This document shows, in pieces, positions 8,600 to 18,160 of a stretch of 64,000 bases of DNA. The notes beneath the pieces are model-generated. The model did not search any database. It had not been told where the DNA came from and saw only the letters and a program-made list of their open reading frames with translations. Source of the DNA: Arenimonas oryziterrae DSM 21050 = YC6267 (GTDB taxonomy: Bacteria > Pseudomonadota > Gammaproteobacteria > Xanthomonadales > Xanthomonadaceae). The DNA is taken from the NCBI RefSeq assembly GCF_000420545.1, contig NZ_ATVD01000006.1, positions 62,001 to 126,000 on the forward strand, written 5' to 3'. Numbering within the stretch: the first letter of the stretch is position 1; each line of letters opens with the position of its first letter. The translations under genes were made by a program, and so were the position numbers.

Positions 8600-11500
8600 T
8601 CAGAAGTCGTACTGCACCATGAAGCGGAACGACCGCGCCGCCTGGAAGTTCGTCGGCGCCTTGTAGGTCGTGGAGAACTGCGACTCGCCCGCCGAGTTTT
8701 CGCCGAACTCCGACACCGAGGTCACGGCGTGCTCGTTGAGCAGGTTGAACACGTCGGCCTTGAAGGTCAGGCGACCTTCGGCGAACGCCGGTCGGTAGGC
8801 GATGTTCAGATCCAGCGACCGCGACCAGGGCGTGCGTCCGGAGCGACCGCGACCGCGCACCGTCGCGCCGTTATCGCCGTCGCCATCGGCGGTCGACTGC
8901 GTGCGCAGGTTGTCGCAGGAGAAGTAGCTGTTGCCGTAGATCGACGTATTGGTGCCGCCCAGATAGCCGAAGCAGTTGATCGGACGACCCGACTGCACCA
9001 GCACGCTCGCGCCGATCGACCACTGCGGATTGATCTCGTAGTTGCCATAGAGCTTGAGCGTGTGGCGGCGATCGTTGGGCAGGTCGCCGTCCGCGCCGAT
9101 CATCAGCTCGGGATAGTCGAAGTCCTGCGTGGTGCCGGTGTCCTGCTGGCCGATATCGGACTTGATGCCGCCTTCGGTATTGCCCGAGCTCTTGGCCCAG
9201 GTGTAGGAGCCCTGGAAGAAGAAGTCCTGCCACTGGCCTTCGGCGAAGAACTCCACCGCCTTGTACGTGCGGCGTGCCTTGGGACCGAGCACGGCGGCGG
9301 GGATCACGATACGTTCGAAGGTGCCGTCGTTGTCGACGTCGACGTTGAAGATGCCGTCGGAGCCGGGGTTGTACAGATGGCAGAACGCGAAGCGCGGGTT
9401 GATCGGATCGAAGGCCAGGCCGTGGTCCATCGCGTATTCGAAGATCGGTCGCACGTCGCACTGATCGTCGATCGCGCGCTTGAGATTGCGGTAGATGCCG
9501 CGCACGCCGCCGGACAGATGGTCGGTGATCTGCGTCTGGAAGCCCAGGATGTACTCGTCCTGATACATCGGCTCGAGGTTCTCCGACGCGATGCCGCGCG
9601 GATCCTTGGCCAGACCAAACTCGTTGTTGAGATAGCGCGTCGGGCAGCCGCCGCAGTTGGGATTGCCGACATTGACCGCACCGATCGGCGCTCCCGTGGT
9701 CGGATCCACGCCGGTGTAGGTGTAGTACTCCTCGCTGAACAGCGACTTCGACGCACCGCGCACGGCGACGGTTGCCGTCAACGGCAAGGCGTAGCGACCG
9801 GCATTGCCAAAGATCTTGAAGCGGCCGTCGCCGTTGACGTCCCAGGACAGACCCAGGCGCGGACCGAACTGGTTGTCGATCTTGACGAAGGCCTGGCCAT
9901 CGCCGTTCTTGTTCTCGAAGCTGTCCCAGCGCAGGCCGACATAGGCGAGGAAATTGGCCGTGACCTGCCACTTGTCCTCGATGTAGAAGGCCTTGGAATC
10001 GACCTCGACGCCGGCGCCGGTCTGGAACACGCGCTTGCGCACGCGATTCATGCCCGCGAGCGGACCGGCGGTCAGCGGATTCTCGTACTGCCAGGCCGCG
10101 CCGCCTTCCAGCGACTGCGCATCGAAACTCTCGAAGGTGTCGGCGTCGTAGCCGAAGCGCAGCAGGTGATCGCCCAGCTGCCATTCCGCGTCCAGGCGCG
10201 TCTGGTTGCGCTCGTCCTTGGACCGCGTCGAACCGAGCAGGCCGATGAAGCTGCAGTTCGGAATCGCATTGCCCAGGGCCGCGCCCGTGCGGATGTCGGT
10301 GATGACCGGGCAACCGCCGATCGGACCGCCGACATTGCCCAGGTATTCCTGGCGAATGCCGTTGGCGGTGATGCCGAAGTTGCTGCGCCGCGACTCGCCA
10401 TTACCCACCAGGGCCGACAAGGTGAAGTTGTCGCTGAGATAGCCGGTGTACTTGAGCGAGAACACCTTGCCGCCGACATCGTTGTAGATCGTGCCCAGGC
10501 GCGCGCCACGGCCGATGCCGAGCGTGTCGGGCTGCGTGGTGAATACGTCGGACTCGGTCTTGTTGGTGTCGGAGAAGCCGGTCAGCTCGAGCAGGTGGCT
10601 GTCGCTGATGTTCCAGTCCATCTTCAGCAGCCAGTTCGGCGTGCGTGCGTCGGCGGAATTGTTGTTGGAGCTGGCGACGCCGCCGTAAGTCTCGGTGCCG
10701 GTGGTGCGGCCGTACTGCAACAGCGCATAGGCGAACAGGCGATCGCGGATCAAGGCGCCGCTGGCCCAGACCGAGGCGGTGGTCTGCGTGCCGGGGCGGT
10801 TGCGGCTGTTGTCGGCGAGCAGGGTCGGCTGCCGCAGCACGGTCGGATCGGGCTGCACGTCGATGCCGCCAGCCGAATACACATTCGGATTGCGCCCGGT
10901 CAGCGAGGACGGCGTGATGAACAGATTGCCGCCGGCGTGGAATTCGTTGCTGCCGCGACGCGTGACCAGGTTGATCACGCCGCCGGTCGAGCGACCGAAC
11001 TCGGCGCCGTAGCCGCCGGTCTTGATCTGCTGTTCGGCGATCGCCTCGTAAGGCACCTGGCCGAAGTTGAGGTTGCGGAACGAGTTGGTGATGTTGAAGC
11101 CATTGACGAAATACGCGTTCTCGGCAACCGAAGAACCGCCGAACGACGCGAGATTGCCGAAGGCGGCATCGCCGCGCACCGTGCCCGGCGCGAGCAGGGC
11201 GACATTGGTGATGTTGCGACCGACCGGAATTCGCGCGACCTGTTCGGCGGTCAGGATCGTGGTCGACTCGACCGAATACACGTCGATCGCATTGATGCTG
11301 CCATCGCCCTTGACTGTCACGCCGGCGACGTCGGTCGCCTGCGCCGTGCCGCCGATGGTGACATTCACCTCGTGCGTCTGGCCCTGCGTGGTGACCTTGT
11401 ACGTGCCCGTCGGCAGCGCGCCCAGGCGATAACTGCCGTCGGCGCTGGCGGTGATCTCGCGCCGGAAGCCGGTCGCGGGATTTTCGATGGTCACGGTCGC

Positions 11501-11632
11501 ACCCGCGTCAGTGACGCCGGCGATCGAGCCGGTCGAGTTCGATTGCGCCATCGCGGTACCCGCCAGGCAGGCGCCCAGTGCTACCGCGAGTGTGCTCAGA
11601 CGCAGCCGTTTGCTGATGATGGACTTGCTCAT
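8600..11632 (-). CDS. Oar-like TonB-dependent outer-membrane receptor
   Basis: A 1010-residue outer-membrane protein. It has a signal peptide ending near AMAQS, an N-terminal carboxypeptidase-regulatory-like domain (about 35-105; TVTIENPATGFRREI, GSYRLGALPTGTYKV), a plug domain (about 120-250; IPVGRNITNVALLAPG, GGYGAEFGRSTGGVINLVTRRG) and a large beta-barrel ending in an aromatic residue (FMVQYDF), as outer-membrane insertion requires. This architecture is that of the OmpA-related Oar-like receptors expanded in Lysobacterales; substrates include peptides, glycans and siderophores, and none can be assigned here. AGGA precedes the ATG. It is divergent from the LytS/LytTR pair across 183 bp, so that system may control it. 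Confidence 0.93.
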   Translation of the reverse strand: MSKSIISKRLRLSTLAVALGACLAGTAMAQSNSTGSIAGVTDAGATVTIENPATGFRREITASADGSYRLGALPTGTYKVTTQGQTHEVNVTIGGTAQATDVAGVTVKGDGSINAIDVYSVESTTILTAEQVARIPVGRNITNVALLAPGTVRGDAAFGNLASFGGSSVAENAYFVNGFNITNSFRNLNFGQVPYEAIAEQQIKTGGYGAEFGRSTGGVINLVTRRGSNEFHAGGNLFITPSSLTGRNPNVYSAGGIDVQPDPTVLRQPTLLADNSRNRPGTQTTASVWASGALIRDRLFAYALLQYGRTTGTETYGGVASSNNNSADARTPNWLLKMDWNISDSHLLELTGFSDTNKTESDVFTTQPDTLGIGRGARLGTIYNDVGGKVFSLKYTGYLSDNFTLSALVGNGESRRSNFGITANGIRQEYLGNVGGPIGGCPVITDIRTGAALGNAIPNCSFIGLLGSTRSKDERNQTRLDAEWQLGDHLLRFGYDADTFESFDAQSLEGGAAWQYENPLTAGPLAGMNRVRKRVFQTGAGVEVDSKAFYIEDKWQVTANFLAYVGLRWDSFENKNGDGQAFVKIDNQFGPRLGLSWDVNGDGRFKIFGNAGRYALPLTATVAVRGASKSLFSEEYYTYTGVDPTTGAPIGAVNVGNPNCGGCPTRYLNNEFGLAKDPRGIASENLEPMYQDEYILGFQTQITDHLSGGVRGIYRNLKRAIDDQCDVRPIFEYAMDHGLAFDPINPRFAFCHLYNPGSDGIFNVDVDNDGTFERIVIPAAVLGPKARRTYKAVEFFAEGQWQDFFFQGSYTWAKSSGNTEGGIKSDIGQQDTGTTQDFDYPELMIGADGDLPNDRRHTLKLYGNYEINPQWSIGASVLVQSGRPINCFGYLGGTNTSIYGNSYFSCDNLRTQSTADGDGDNGATVRGRGRSGRTPWSRSLDLNIAYRPAFAEGRLTFKADVFNLLNEHAVTSVSEFGENSAGESQFSTTYKAPTNFQAARSFRFMVQYDF

Positions 11633-11815
11633 CGTTCCTGCCCTCTCCCCCGATTGAATGATTGGTCATCGCCCTGCCCTGCGGCAGTGGTCGCGGCACC
11701 ACGCTCGTTCCGGCGCTGCCTGCGGGCAAGCGCTCTGGGACGAACCGCCCGGTGTCGGGGACGAAAGCGTCCCGGCGCTATTGCGGCGGCCGGGGCCGGG
11801 CGTTAGCGTGAGACC

Positions 11816-12889
11816 ATGAATCGCAAGACGCTGACGCTGTGCTTGGTCGTGTGCATCTGGTGGACCCTCAACGGGCTCGCCACCGCCGCGCAATGGATGA
11901 AAATGACCGGCGCCGATGGCCATCCGGTGCCGTGGACGCAGGCGATGCCGGCCAGCATGATCGGCGCCTGGGGCTGGATCCCGCTGACACTGGGTCTGCT
12001 CTGGCTCGCGCGTCGCCATCCGATCGTGCCGGGACGCGTCGCGCGTGCGGTGGCGGTGCACGCCGCGGCGATCACCGCGATCGTGGTGATCCGCGCGTTG
12101 TTCATCTACACGCTCGATCCCTGGCTGCACTGGTACGACGCGCCACCGGCCTTCGCCGAGGTGCTCGTGCAGAGCGTGTGGAACAACCTGTTCCAGGGCT
12201 GGCTGATGGTCGCGGCCGCGCATGCGCTTTTTTTCAGCGAACGCGCGCGCGAACGCGAACGGCAGGCGACCTTGCTGCAATCGCAACTCGCCGACGCACG
12301 CCTGGCGGCGCTCGCGTCGCAGCTCAATCCGCATTTCCTGTTCAACGCGCTCAACTCCATCGCCGAACTCGTGCATCGCGACGCCGATGCGGCCGACCGC
12401 ATGATCGTCGGTCTGAGCGCCTTGCTGCGCAGCAGCCTGGACAAGGCCGGCACGCAGGAAGTGGCTCTGCAGGAAGAACTGCGCCTGCTCGGCTACTACC
12501 TCGACATCGAAAAAACGCGCCTCGGCCAACGCCTGCAGGTCGACTGGGCGGTCGCACCGGAAACGCTGTCCGCGCATGTGCCGCCGCTGGTCCTGCAGCC
12601 GCTGGTCGAGAATGCCGTGCGTCATGGCATCAGCCAGCGCCTCACGCCCGGACAGATCACCGTGCGCGCCCGTCGCGAACGTGACCGCCTCGTGCTCGAA
12701 GTCGAAGACAGCGGCGGCGCCGTCGGCGCCACGGCCAGCGCCGGCCACGGCGTCGGACTGGCCACGACACGCGCGCGCCTCGAAGGCCTGTACGGCCATG
12801 ACTACAGTTTTCAACTGCTGCAGGATCCCGAACACGGCACCCTGGTGCGGCTGACCATTCCGTTTCGCAAACTGCGTGAGGCCGCATGA
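11816..12889 (+). CDS. LytS/AlgZ-family sensor histidine kinase
   Basis: A 357-residue inner-membrane kinase of the His_kinase (PF06580) type. Four predicted membrane helices fill the first 140 residues, with no obvious extracytoplasmic sensor domain. The phosphoacceptor block is LNPHFLFNALNSIAEL with His173; the N-box is LVENAVRHGI, followed by a glycine-rich region with GHGVGLATTRARL. Its stop overlaps the start of the response regulator (ATGA), so the two are translationally coupled. It is divergent from the Oar-like receptor. It differs in sequence from the second LytS-type kinase at 33480-34562. Confidence 0.93.
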   Translation: MNRKTLTLCLVVCIWWTLNGLATAAQWMKMTGADGHPVPWTQAMPASMIGAWGWIPLTLGLLWLARRHPIVPGRVARAVAVHAAAITAIVVIRALFIYTLDPWLHWYDAPPAFAEVLVQSVWNNLFQGWLMVAAAHALFFSERARERERQATLLQSQLADARLAALASQLNPHFLFNALNSIAELVHRDADAADRMIVGLSALLRSSLDKAGTQEVALQEELRLLGYYLDIEKTRLGQRLQVDWAVAPETLSAHVPPLVLQPLVENAVRHGISQRLTPGQITVRARRERDRLVLEVEDSGGAVGATASAGHGVGLATTRARLEGLYGHDYSFQLLQDPEHGTLVRLTIPFRKLREAA

Positions 12890-13623
12890 TGTCGCGATTG
12901 CGCGCGGTCATCGCCGACGACGAACCGCTCGCGCGCGCGCGCCTGCTGCGCCTGCTGAGCCAATTCGAGGACGTCGAAGTCGTCGCCGACTGCGCCAGCG
13001 GCGGCGAAGCGATCGCGGCACTGCAGCTGCAGCGACCGGACGTGGTGTTCCTGGACATCCAGATGCCGGACCTGGACGGCTTCGACGTGCTCGAGTCGCT
13101 GCCCAAGCCCGAGCGCCCGCATGTCGTGTTCGTTACCGCGCATTCCGAGCATGCCGTGCGCGCGTTCGGTGCGCGCGCCGTCGACTATCTGCTCAAGCCG
13201 GTATCGGCCGAACGCCTGCGCCAGGCGGTGGAACGCGTGCGTCCGCTGCCGCCGGCCGATGCCAGCGTGCCCGTACGCGACTATCCGGCACGCATCGCGG
13301 TGCCGGTCGGCTTACGCATCCAACTGGTGCCGACCGACGAGATCGACTACATCAGCGCGCATGCCAACTACGCCGAGCTGCATCTGGGCACGCGTGCGCT
13401 GGTGCTACGCGAGACGATGGCGCATCTGGAGTCGCGACTGGATCCGCGCCGTTTCCTGCGCGTGCACCGCTCGCGCATCGTCCGGCTCGACGCGATCGTC
13501 GATGTCGAATCGCAATCCTCGGGACAGTTCCTGCTGCGGCTCAAATGCGGCACGCGACTGGCCACCGGCCGCAGCTACCATCCGCGCATCCGCACGGCCC
13601 TGGGCCTCGAAGCCGGCGGGTAA
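12886..13623 (+). CDS. LytTR-family response regulator
   Basis: A 245-residue transcription factor. The N-terminal receiver has the acidic pair DDEP, phosphorylatable Asp57 in VVFLDIQMPDLDG, the conserved Thr in VFVTAHSEHAV and Lys in YLLKPV. The C-terminal LytTR DNA-binding domain (about 140-245) contains PTDEIDYISAHANYAELH and FLRVHRSRIVRLDAI. It is the partner of the kinase directly upstream. LytTR regulators bind pairs of short direct repeats, and the 183-bp gap at 11633-11815 is the natural place to look for them. It ends 10 nt before the convergent next gene. Confidence 0.94.
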   Translation: MMSRLRAVIADDEPLARARLLRLLSQFEDVEVVADCASGGEAIAALQLQRPDVVFLDIQMPDLDGFDVLESLPKPERPHVVFVTAHSEHAVRAFGARAVDYLLKPVSAERLRQAVERVRPLPPADASVPVRDYPARIAVPVGLRIQLVPTDEIDYISAHANYAELHLGTRALVLRETMAHLESRLDPRRFLRVHRSRIVRLDAIVDVESQSSGQFLLRLKCGTRLATGRSYHPRIRTALGLEAGG

Positions 13624-13633
13624 GCGGGGCGCC

Positions 13634-14533
13634 TCACTCCGCGGGCAATACCAGCGGCACGCGGTTGAAATCGCCGTTGCGACCGGCTTCATCGGGATTG
13701 CGCACGAAGATCAGCTGCTGCTCGGGCCACAGCACGGTCGGATGGAAATCGTCCTTGACCGAATTCACGCAGGGGCCGAGATTCTTCGCCGGCGTGAATA
13801 CGCCATCGCGCAGCCGGCTCACGTAGATGTCGCCATAACCCAGACCGTCGGGACGGTTGAGTCCGACGAACAGCAGCGTTTTGCCATTCGGTGAAATCTC
13901 GGGATTGAATTCCCAGTAGTCGGGCGTGTTCACGCCCGCGCCCAGACGTTCCGGCGCGCCGTAGTGCCCGGCGGCGTCGCGATGGCTGCGCCAGACGTCG
14001 AATTGACCGCCACGATTGCTGCCGAAGTACAGCGTGCCGTCGTTGTCGACGCTGGGGTAGAGCTCTTCGTCCTCGCTGTTCACGTCCATGCCCAGATGCT
14101 CGGGCGCGCTCCAGCCATCGGCGGTGCGCCGGACCATCCACAGGTCGGGCTCCTTGCGCGGTTCGCCGTTCACCGGTCGCTTGGACGAAAAGAACAGCAG
14201 CGAGCCATCGGGCGAGAACGCGGGATCGAAATCGACGTATTTCCCCGAGAACGGCGCCACTTCCGGCGTCGACCAGCCTTCGCCCACGCGATGCGAGAGC
14301 AGGATCGTGCCGGTCGGTTCGGGCGGCAGGAATTCCTTGCTGTTGTGCCACAGCGCGAGATCGCGCGAGGGCGACAGCGCCAATCGCCATTCCCACATCG
14401 CCTCGGTGGAGATCACCCCGGGCGCAAAGGTCTGCGGTGCGACGCAAGCCGGCTCGGCGGCGGTACACAGGCCGCTGGCGACCAGGGCGAACGGAAGAAC
14501 GAGGGCGATCACGCCGGGCTTGCGAACAGTCAT
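13634..14533 (-). CDS. Secreted PD40/WD40-like beta-propeller protein (TolB-like repeats)
   Basis: A 299-residue protein with a signal peptide (hydrophobic 9-25). It has repeated PD40-type motifs: DFDPAFSPDGSLLFFSSKR, ELYPSVDNDGTLYFGSNRGG and EFNPEISPNGKTLLFVGLNR, each joined to a D(L/V/I)W or DIY segment, and a final FHPTVLWPEQQLIFVRN. This is the beta-propeller repeat found in TolB and exported peptidases, without any catalytic domain. A periplasmic binding or scaffolding role is likely, and the target is unknown. It stands alone, convergent with the LytTR gene. Confidence 0.8.
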   Translation of the reverse strand: MTVRKPGVIALVLPFALVASGLCTAAEPACVAPQTFAPGVISTEAMWEWRLALSPSRDLALWHNSKEFLPPEPTGTILLSHRVGEGWSTPEVAPFSGKYVDFDPAFSPDGSLLFFSSKRPVNGEPRKEPDLWMVRRTADGWSAPEHLGMDVNSEDEELYPSVDNDGTLYFGSNRGGQFDVWRSHRDAAGHYGAPERLGAGVNTPDYWEFNPEISPNGKTLLFVGLNRPDGLGYGDIYVSRLRDGVFTPAKNLGPCVNSVKDDFHPTVLWPEQQLIFVRNPDEAGRNGDFNRVPLVLPAE

Positions 14534-14658
14534 GCCAGTGGTCCACGCGATGAGAAGTCTTTCGCAACCTCACATCGCGATCCGGACTGGTCAAGCGCGC
14601 TGGGACGGAATGCGCGATTGGCAGGATGAGTGCGCGGGCGGCGGGCAACCGCCGCGGA

Positions 14659-16284
14659 TCACGGCGGCGGCGCGTCGGCCGCGATCATCCACTCGGCGAG
14701 TTCGGCGCTCACGCCGGGCATGCGCGGCCAGTCGATCACGTCGATCTGCGCCGGCTCCAGGAACCGCTCCGCGTAGTCGAGATACACGCGCTCGCGCAGG
14801 AAGATGTCGAACAGATCCGGATCGACATGGCCTTCAAGTTTCATATGCCCGAGGATGCGCAGCGATTCGGACAGGGTCTTGCCGGGTTTGTAGGGACGAT
14901 CGCGCGCGGTCAGCGCCTCGAAGATGTCGGCAATGCCCATGACCCGGGCCGGAATGCTCATCTGCTCGCGCGTGAGTCCTTTCGGATAGCCCTTGCCGTC
15001 CATGCGTTCGTGGTGACCGCCGGCGTATTCGGGCACCTGGGTCAGATGCGGCGGCCAGGGCAGCGCTTCGAGCAGGCGGATCGTCATGACGATGTGGTGA
15101 TTGATGATTTCGCGCTCGGCGCGCGTGAGCGTGCCGCGGCGGATCGTCAGGTTCTCGAGCTCGTCGGCGGACAGGAACTTCTGCGCAACGCCGCCGTGCG
15201 GCACCCAGATCTCGTCGGCGATGCGCTCGATGTCCTTGACCTTGGCTTCGTCCATGAATTCGCCGCCGGTGTTGGCGGTGCGCACCCGCTCCCGGTCGGC
15301 AAGCAGCTGTTTCACGCGGTCGGCATAAGCGGCCTCGTCGATGTCGCCGGTGAGCTGCGCGATCCGGGCGTCGCGCAGCAAGACTTCGAACCGCGTATCA
15401 ACGAGCGCGATACGGTCGAACAGGGTTTCGAGCTTGGTCGCTTTGTCGACCACATGCACGGGCGTCGTGATCTTGCCGCAGTCGTGCAGCAGGCCGGCGA
15501 TCTTGAGCTCGTAACGATCGGCATCGGTCATCGTGAAATCGGCGAGCGGCCCGTCGGTGTTGCGCGCGGCAGCATCGGCCAGCAGCGAGGTCAGTACCGG
15601 TACGCGCTCGCAATGTCCGCCGGTGTACGGCGATTTTTCGTCGATCGCGGTATTGACCAGGCTGATCAGTGACTCGAACAAGGTCTCGAGCTGTTCGACC
15701 AGCTGCCGGTTGTTGAGCACGATCGCCGCCTGCGAGGCCAGCGACTCCACGAGCTGCTGGTCGGCATGCGAAAATGCACGCACGACGCCGTCGTGGTCCT
15801 TGGCATTGATCAGCTGCAACACGCCGATCACCGCGCCGCTGTGATCCTTCATCGGCACGGTCAGGAAGGACTGCGAGCGGTAACCGGTTTTCTGGTCGAA
15901 GGCGCGCGTGCCGGAAAAATCGAAGCCGTCGGCCGCGTAGGCATCGGGGATGTTGATCGTCTGGCCGGACAGCGCCGCATGCGCGACCACCATCGAATCG
16001 TTCGGGCTGCCGTCGGCGTCGTACAAAGGCAGGGGTGCGAAGTTGATGGTCTTGCCGTGTTTGCCGCCCATGAAATAACCGAGCGTGTCGTTGCGCAGTA
16101 CCTCGAACACCAGGGTCTCGCCCTTGACGCGATACAAGGTGCCGCCATCGGCGTCGGCGAAATCGCGCGCCGCCTCCAGGATCCGTTCGAGCAGGCTGGC
16201 CAGATCGCGTTCGGACGACAGGGCCACGCCGATGGCGTTGAGCGTTTCCAGCCGGCTGAGGATCTCGTCTTCTTCCTGGGTCAT
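14659..16284 (-). CDS. GAF and HD-GYP domain protein (probable c-di-GMP phosphodiesterase)
   Basis: A 541-residue cytoplasmic protein. The GAF domain (about 25-190) ends with the typical GAVIGVLQLINAKD. The HD-GYP hydrolase domain follows: ESLISLVNTAIDEKSPYTGGHCERV, LLHDCGKITTP (HD pair), NHH, and HHERMDGKGYP carrying the GYP motif. HD-GYP enzymes hydrolyse c-di-GMP to pGpG or GMP using a di- or tri-iron centre. About 110 residues are inserted between the HD and GYP parts, longer than usual. The frame runs on upstream to 16578, but homology begins at MTQEEDEILSRLETLNAIG, so I chose the ATG at 16284. Confidence 0.88.
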   Translation of the reverse strand: MTQEEDEILSRLETLNAIGVALSSERDLASLLERILEAARDFADADGGTLYRVKGETLVFEVLRNDTLGYFMGGKHGKTINFAPLPLYDADGSPNDSMVVAHAALSGQTINIPDAYAADGFDFSGTRAFDQKTGYRSQSFLTVPMKDHSGAVIGVLQLINAKDHDGVVRAFSHADQQLVESLASQAAIVLNNRQLVEQLETLFESLISLVNTAIDEKSPYTGGHCERVPVLTSLLADAAARNTDGPLADFTMTDADRYELKIAGLLHDCGKITTPVHVVDKATKLETLFDRIALVDTRFEVLLRDARIAQLTGDIDEAAYADRVKQLLADRERVRTANTGGEFMDEAKVKDIERIADEIWVPHGGVAQKFLSADELENLTIRRGTLTRAEREIINHHIVMTIRLLEALPWPPHLTQVPEYAGGHHERMDGKGYPKGLTREQMSIPARVMGIADIFEALTARDRPYKPGKTLSESLRILGHMKLEGHVDPDLFDIFLRERVYLDYAERFLEPAQIDVIDWPRMPGVSAELAEWMIAADAPPP

Positions 16285-16417
16285 GGGCAGGCGATTCGAT
16301 GGCGACAGAAGACAAAGACTACGCCTGCCGCCGGCGCTTGGAAAATCCGGGCCGGGCGATTGTTGACCCCGCGCCCACCCTCGGCCATGGTGTTCACCTT
16401 CATCCGCGGTGGTGGCC

Positions 16418-17032
16418 ATGACCGATCTGTCCGCCCGATTCCAGGAACAGTTGCTGCAGTACTCGCAGGAGCCCGACCCGGCCCGCCGGCAGGCGCTCGA
16501 GCAGGCACTGTGGCGCGAGTACGGTGCGGACCGTGCGGTGCTGGTGCTGGACATGTCCGGGTTTTCCGAACTCTCCAACCGCTACGGCATCGTGCACTAC
16601 CTGTCGATGGTGCGACGCATGCAGCTCACCGCCGAGCCGATCATCGGCCGCTACCGCGGCACCCTGGTCAAGTTCGAGGCGGACAATTGTTTCGCGATGT
16701 TTCCCGAGGTCGCCGCGGCGATCCAGGCGGCTTTCGATCTCAATGCCGCGTTCGGCGAAGCCAACGACCTCACCCCCGACGAACTCGACATCCGCATCGC
16801 CTGCGGCATCGATTTCGGGGCGATCCTCGTGCTGCCGGGACAGGATTTCTTCGGCAATGCGGTCAACCGCGCCTGCAAGCTCGGCGAGGATCTCGCCGCC
16901 GCCGGCGAAGTCCTCATCACGCAGGAAGCGATGGCGCGCCTGCCGGACGATCATGGCTTCGTGGGCAATCGTGTGCAGTTCGACGGCTCGGGCATCCGCA
17001 TCGAGGCGTTTGCCGTGACGCGACGCGCGTGA
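16418..17032 (+). CDS. Class III adenylate/guanylate cyclase homology domain protein
   Basis: A 204-residue single-domain protein with no membrane segment. It has VLVLDMSGFSEL (first metal Asp), VKFEADNCFAMF (second metal Asp and the base-contacting Lys) and DFFGNAVNRACKLGED, equivalent to the G..VN.AARL motif. In that last motif the transition-state Arg is replaced by Lys, so activity is uncertain. ATG at 16418 is preferred over the in-frame GTGs at 16409 and 16412. Its stop overlaps the GTG start of the DUF1289 gene. If active, the product would be cAMP or cGMP. Confidence 0.78.
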   Translation: MTDLSARFQEQLLQYSQEPDPARRQALEQALWREYGADRAVLVLDMSGFSELSNRYGIVHYLSMVRRMQLTAEPIIGRYRGTLVKFEADNCFAMFPEVAAAIQAAFDLNAAFGEANDLTPDELDIRIACGIDFGAILVLPGQDFFGNAVNRACKLGEDLAAAGEVLITQEAMARLPDDHGFVGNRVQFDGSGIRIEAFAVTRRA

Positions 17033-17244
17033 ACGAGCCGCCGCTGCGACCGGTGCCGCGGGACCCCCGCCCGGACTCGCCCTGCGTGCGCAATTGCTGT
17101 CTGGACGAAAGCGACGTCTGCCTGGGCTGCGGCCGCCATATCGACGAAATCCTGCGCTGGCAGCAGGCGACGGCAGAAGAGCGCACGACCATCCTCGGCC
17201 TCGCCGCCGATCGTCGCGCTCTGCGGGACCGGCGTTTGCGCTGA
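17029..17244 (+). CDS. DUF1289 family small Cys-rich protein
   Basis: A 71-residue protein. The family signature is SPCVRNCCLDESDVCLGCGR followed by IDEILRWQQATAEER; the conserved cysteines suggest a small metal-binding domain. Function is unknown across the family. The GTG start overlaps the stop of the preceding cyclase-like gene (GTGA), implying coupled translation, although DUF1289 proteins occur with many different neighbours. Confidence 0.85.
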   Translation: MNEPPLRPVPRDPRPDSPCVRNCCLDESDVCLGCGRHIDEILRWQQATAEERTTILGLAADRRALRDRRLR

Positions 17245-17254
17245 GCGCGGCGGC

Positions 17255-18019
17255 TCAGACCACGGTCATCGCGCCATCGACGGTGAGCTGGTGGCCGGTG
17301 ACAAAACCCGAGGCCTCCGACGACAGCCACAGCACGGCGCTCACGACATCCCCGATCTCGCCCAGGCGTCCGATCGGATGCATGCGCACGAGGCTTTCCT
17401 CCCAACCGGTTTCGCGCGCGAGTGCCCGCTCGAGCATCGCCGTGCGGATCACGCCCGGGCAGACCGAATTCACGCGGATGCCCTTCTTGCCGTATTCCGC
17501 GGCGGCGCTCTTGGTCAGGCCGACGACGGCGTGTTTGCTCGCGGCGTAGATCGCGTGTTTGGGTGCGCCGACCAGGCCGGCGACGGAAGCGGTGTTGACG
17601 ATCGTGCCGCCGCCCTGGCGCAGCATCTGGCCGATCTCGTGTTTCATGCACAGCCATACGCCCTTGACGTTGATCGCCATCATGCGGTCGAACAGGGCTT
17701 CGTCGGAGTCGGCCAAGCGCTGGTGTTCGAGTTCGACCCCGGCGTTGTTGAATGCACAGTCGAGCCGGCCGTAGGTCGCGACCGTGGTGGCGACGAGCGC
17801 CTCGACGTCCGCGGCGACGGCGACATCGGCGCGCACGAAAATCGCGCGGCCACCGGCCTGGACGATGTCCTGGGCGGTCTGCTCGCCAGCGGCGACATCG
17901 ATATCGGACACGACGACGTTCGCCCCGGCCGCGCCGAAGGCCAGGGCGACGCCCCGCCCGATACCACTGGCTGCGCCCGTCGCCAGAACCGTCTTGCCCG
18001 CAAAAGATGGAGTGGTCAC
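17255..18019 (-). CDS. SDR-family NAD(P)-dependent oxidoreductase
   Basis: A 254-residue classical short-chain dehydrogenase. It has the cofactor motif TGAASGIG near the N-terminus, VSDID (an Asp after the second strand, favouring NAD(H)), FNNAG, a catalytic Ser in NTASVAG, YAASK (catalytic Tyr and Lys near residue 160) and the VCPGVIRT segment. The C-terminus (TGHQLTVDGAM) is typical of glucose-1-dehydrogenase/FabG-like enzymes. I chose the GTG at 18019 because GGAG lies about 7 nt upstream; a TTG at 18025 would sit too close. The substrate cannot be assigned. It stands alone, convergent with the DUF1289 gene. Confidence 0.9.
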   Translation of the reverse strand: MTTPSFAGKTVLATGAASGIGRGVALAFGAAGANVVVSDIDVAAGEQTAQDIVQAGGRAIFVRADVAVAADVEALVATTVATYGRLDCAFNNAGVELEHQRLADSDEALFDRMMAINVKGVWLCMKHEIGQMLRQGGGTIVNTASVAGLVGAPKHAIYAASKHAVVGLTKSAAAEYGKKGIRVNSVCPGVIRTAMLERALARETGWEESLVRMHPIGRLGEIGDVVSAVLWLSSEASGFVTGHQLTVDGAMTVV

Positions 18020-18134
18020 GCACAATCTCCCTGGCCGCAGACGGCGGCCGTGATCATTCGATCATACCCAGCCGGGCCGCCGGCCGGCAGCCGGGCCCGG
18101 GCTGCAAGACGGTTTTTTTGGGTGTAGTGTGCTG

Positions 18135-18160
18135 CCGTCACCGTCACCGTCACCGTCACC
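18135..18160 (+). repeat. Hexanucleotide tandem repeat (CCGTCA x4) beside a ribosome-binding site
   Basis: CCGTCA occurs four times in a row (18135-18158) plus CC, ending exactly where the GGGAGAG ribosome-binding sequence (18161-18167) of the TPR gene begins. It lies in the untranslated leader, so changes in copy number would alter promoter-to-RBS spacing or leader structure rather than reading frame. Confidence 0.85.

Noticed and set aside
7925-11806. A 1293-codon open frame on the plus strand
   Set aside because: It is antisense to the Oar-like receptor and part of the deacetylase gene; its translation is Arg/Val/Asp-rich with no domain, as expected for the reverse frame of GC-rich genes.
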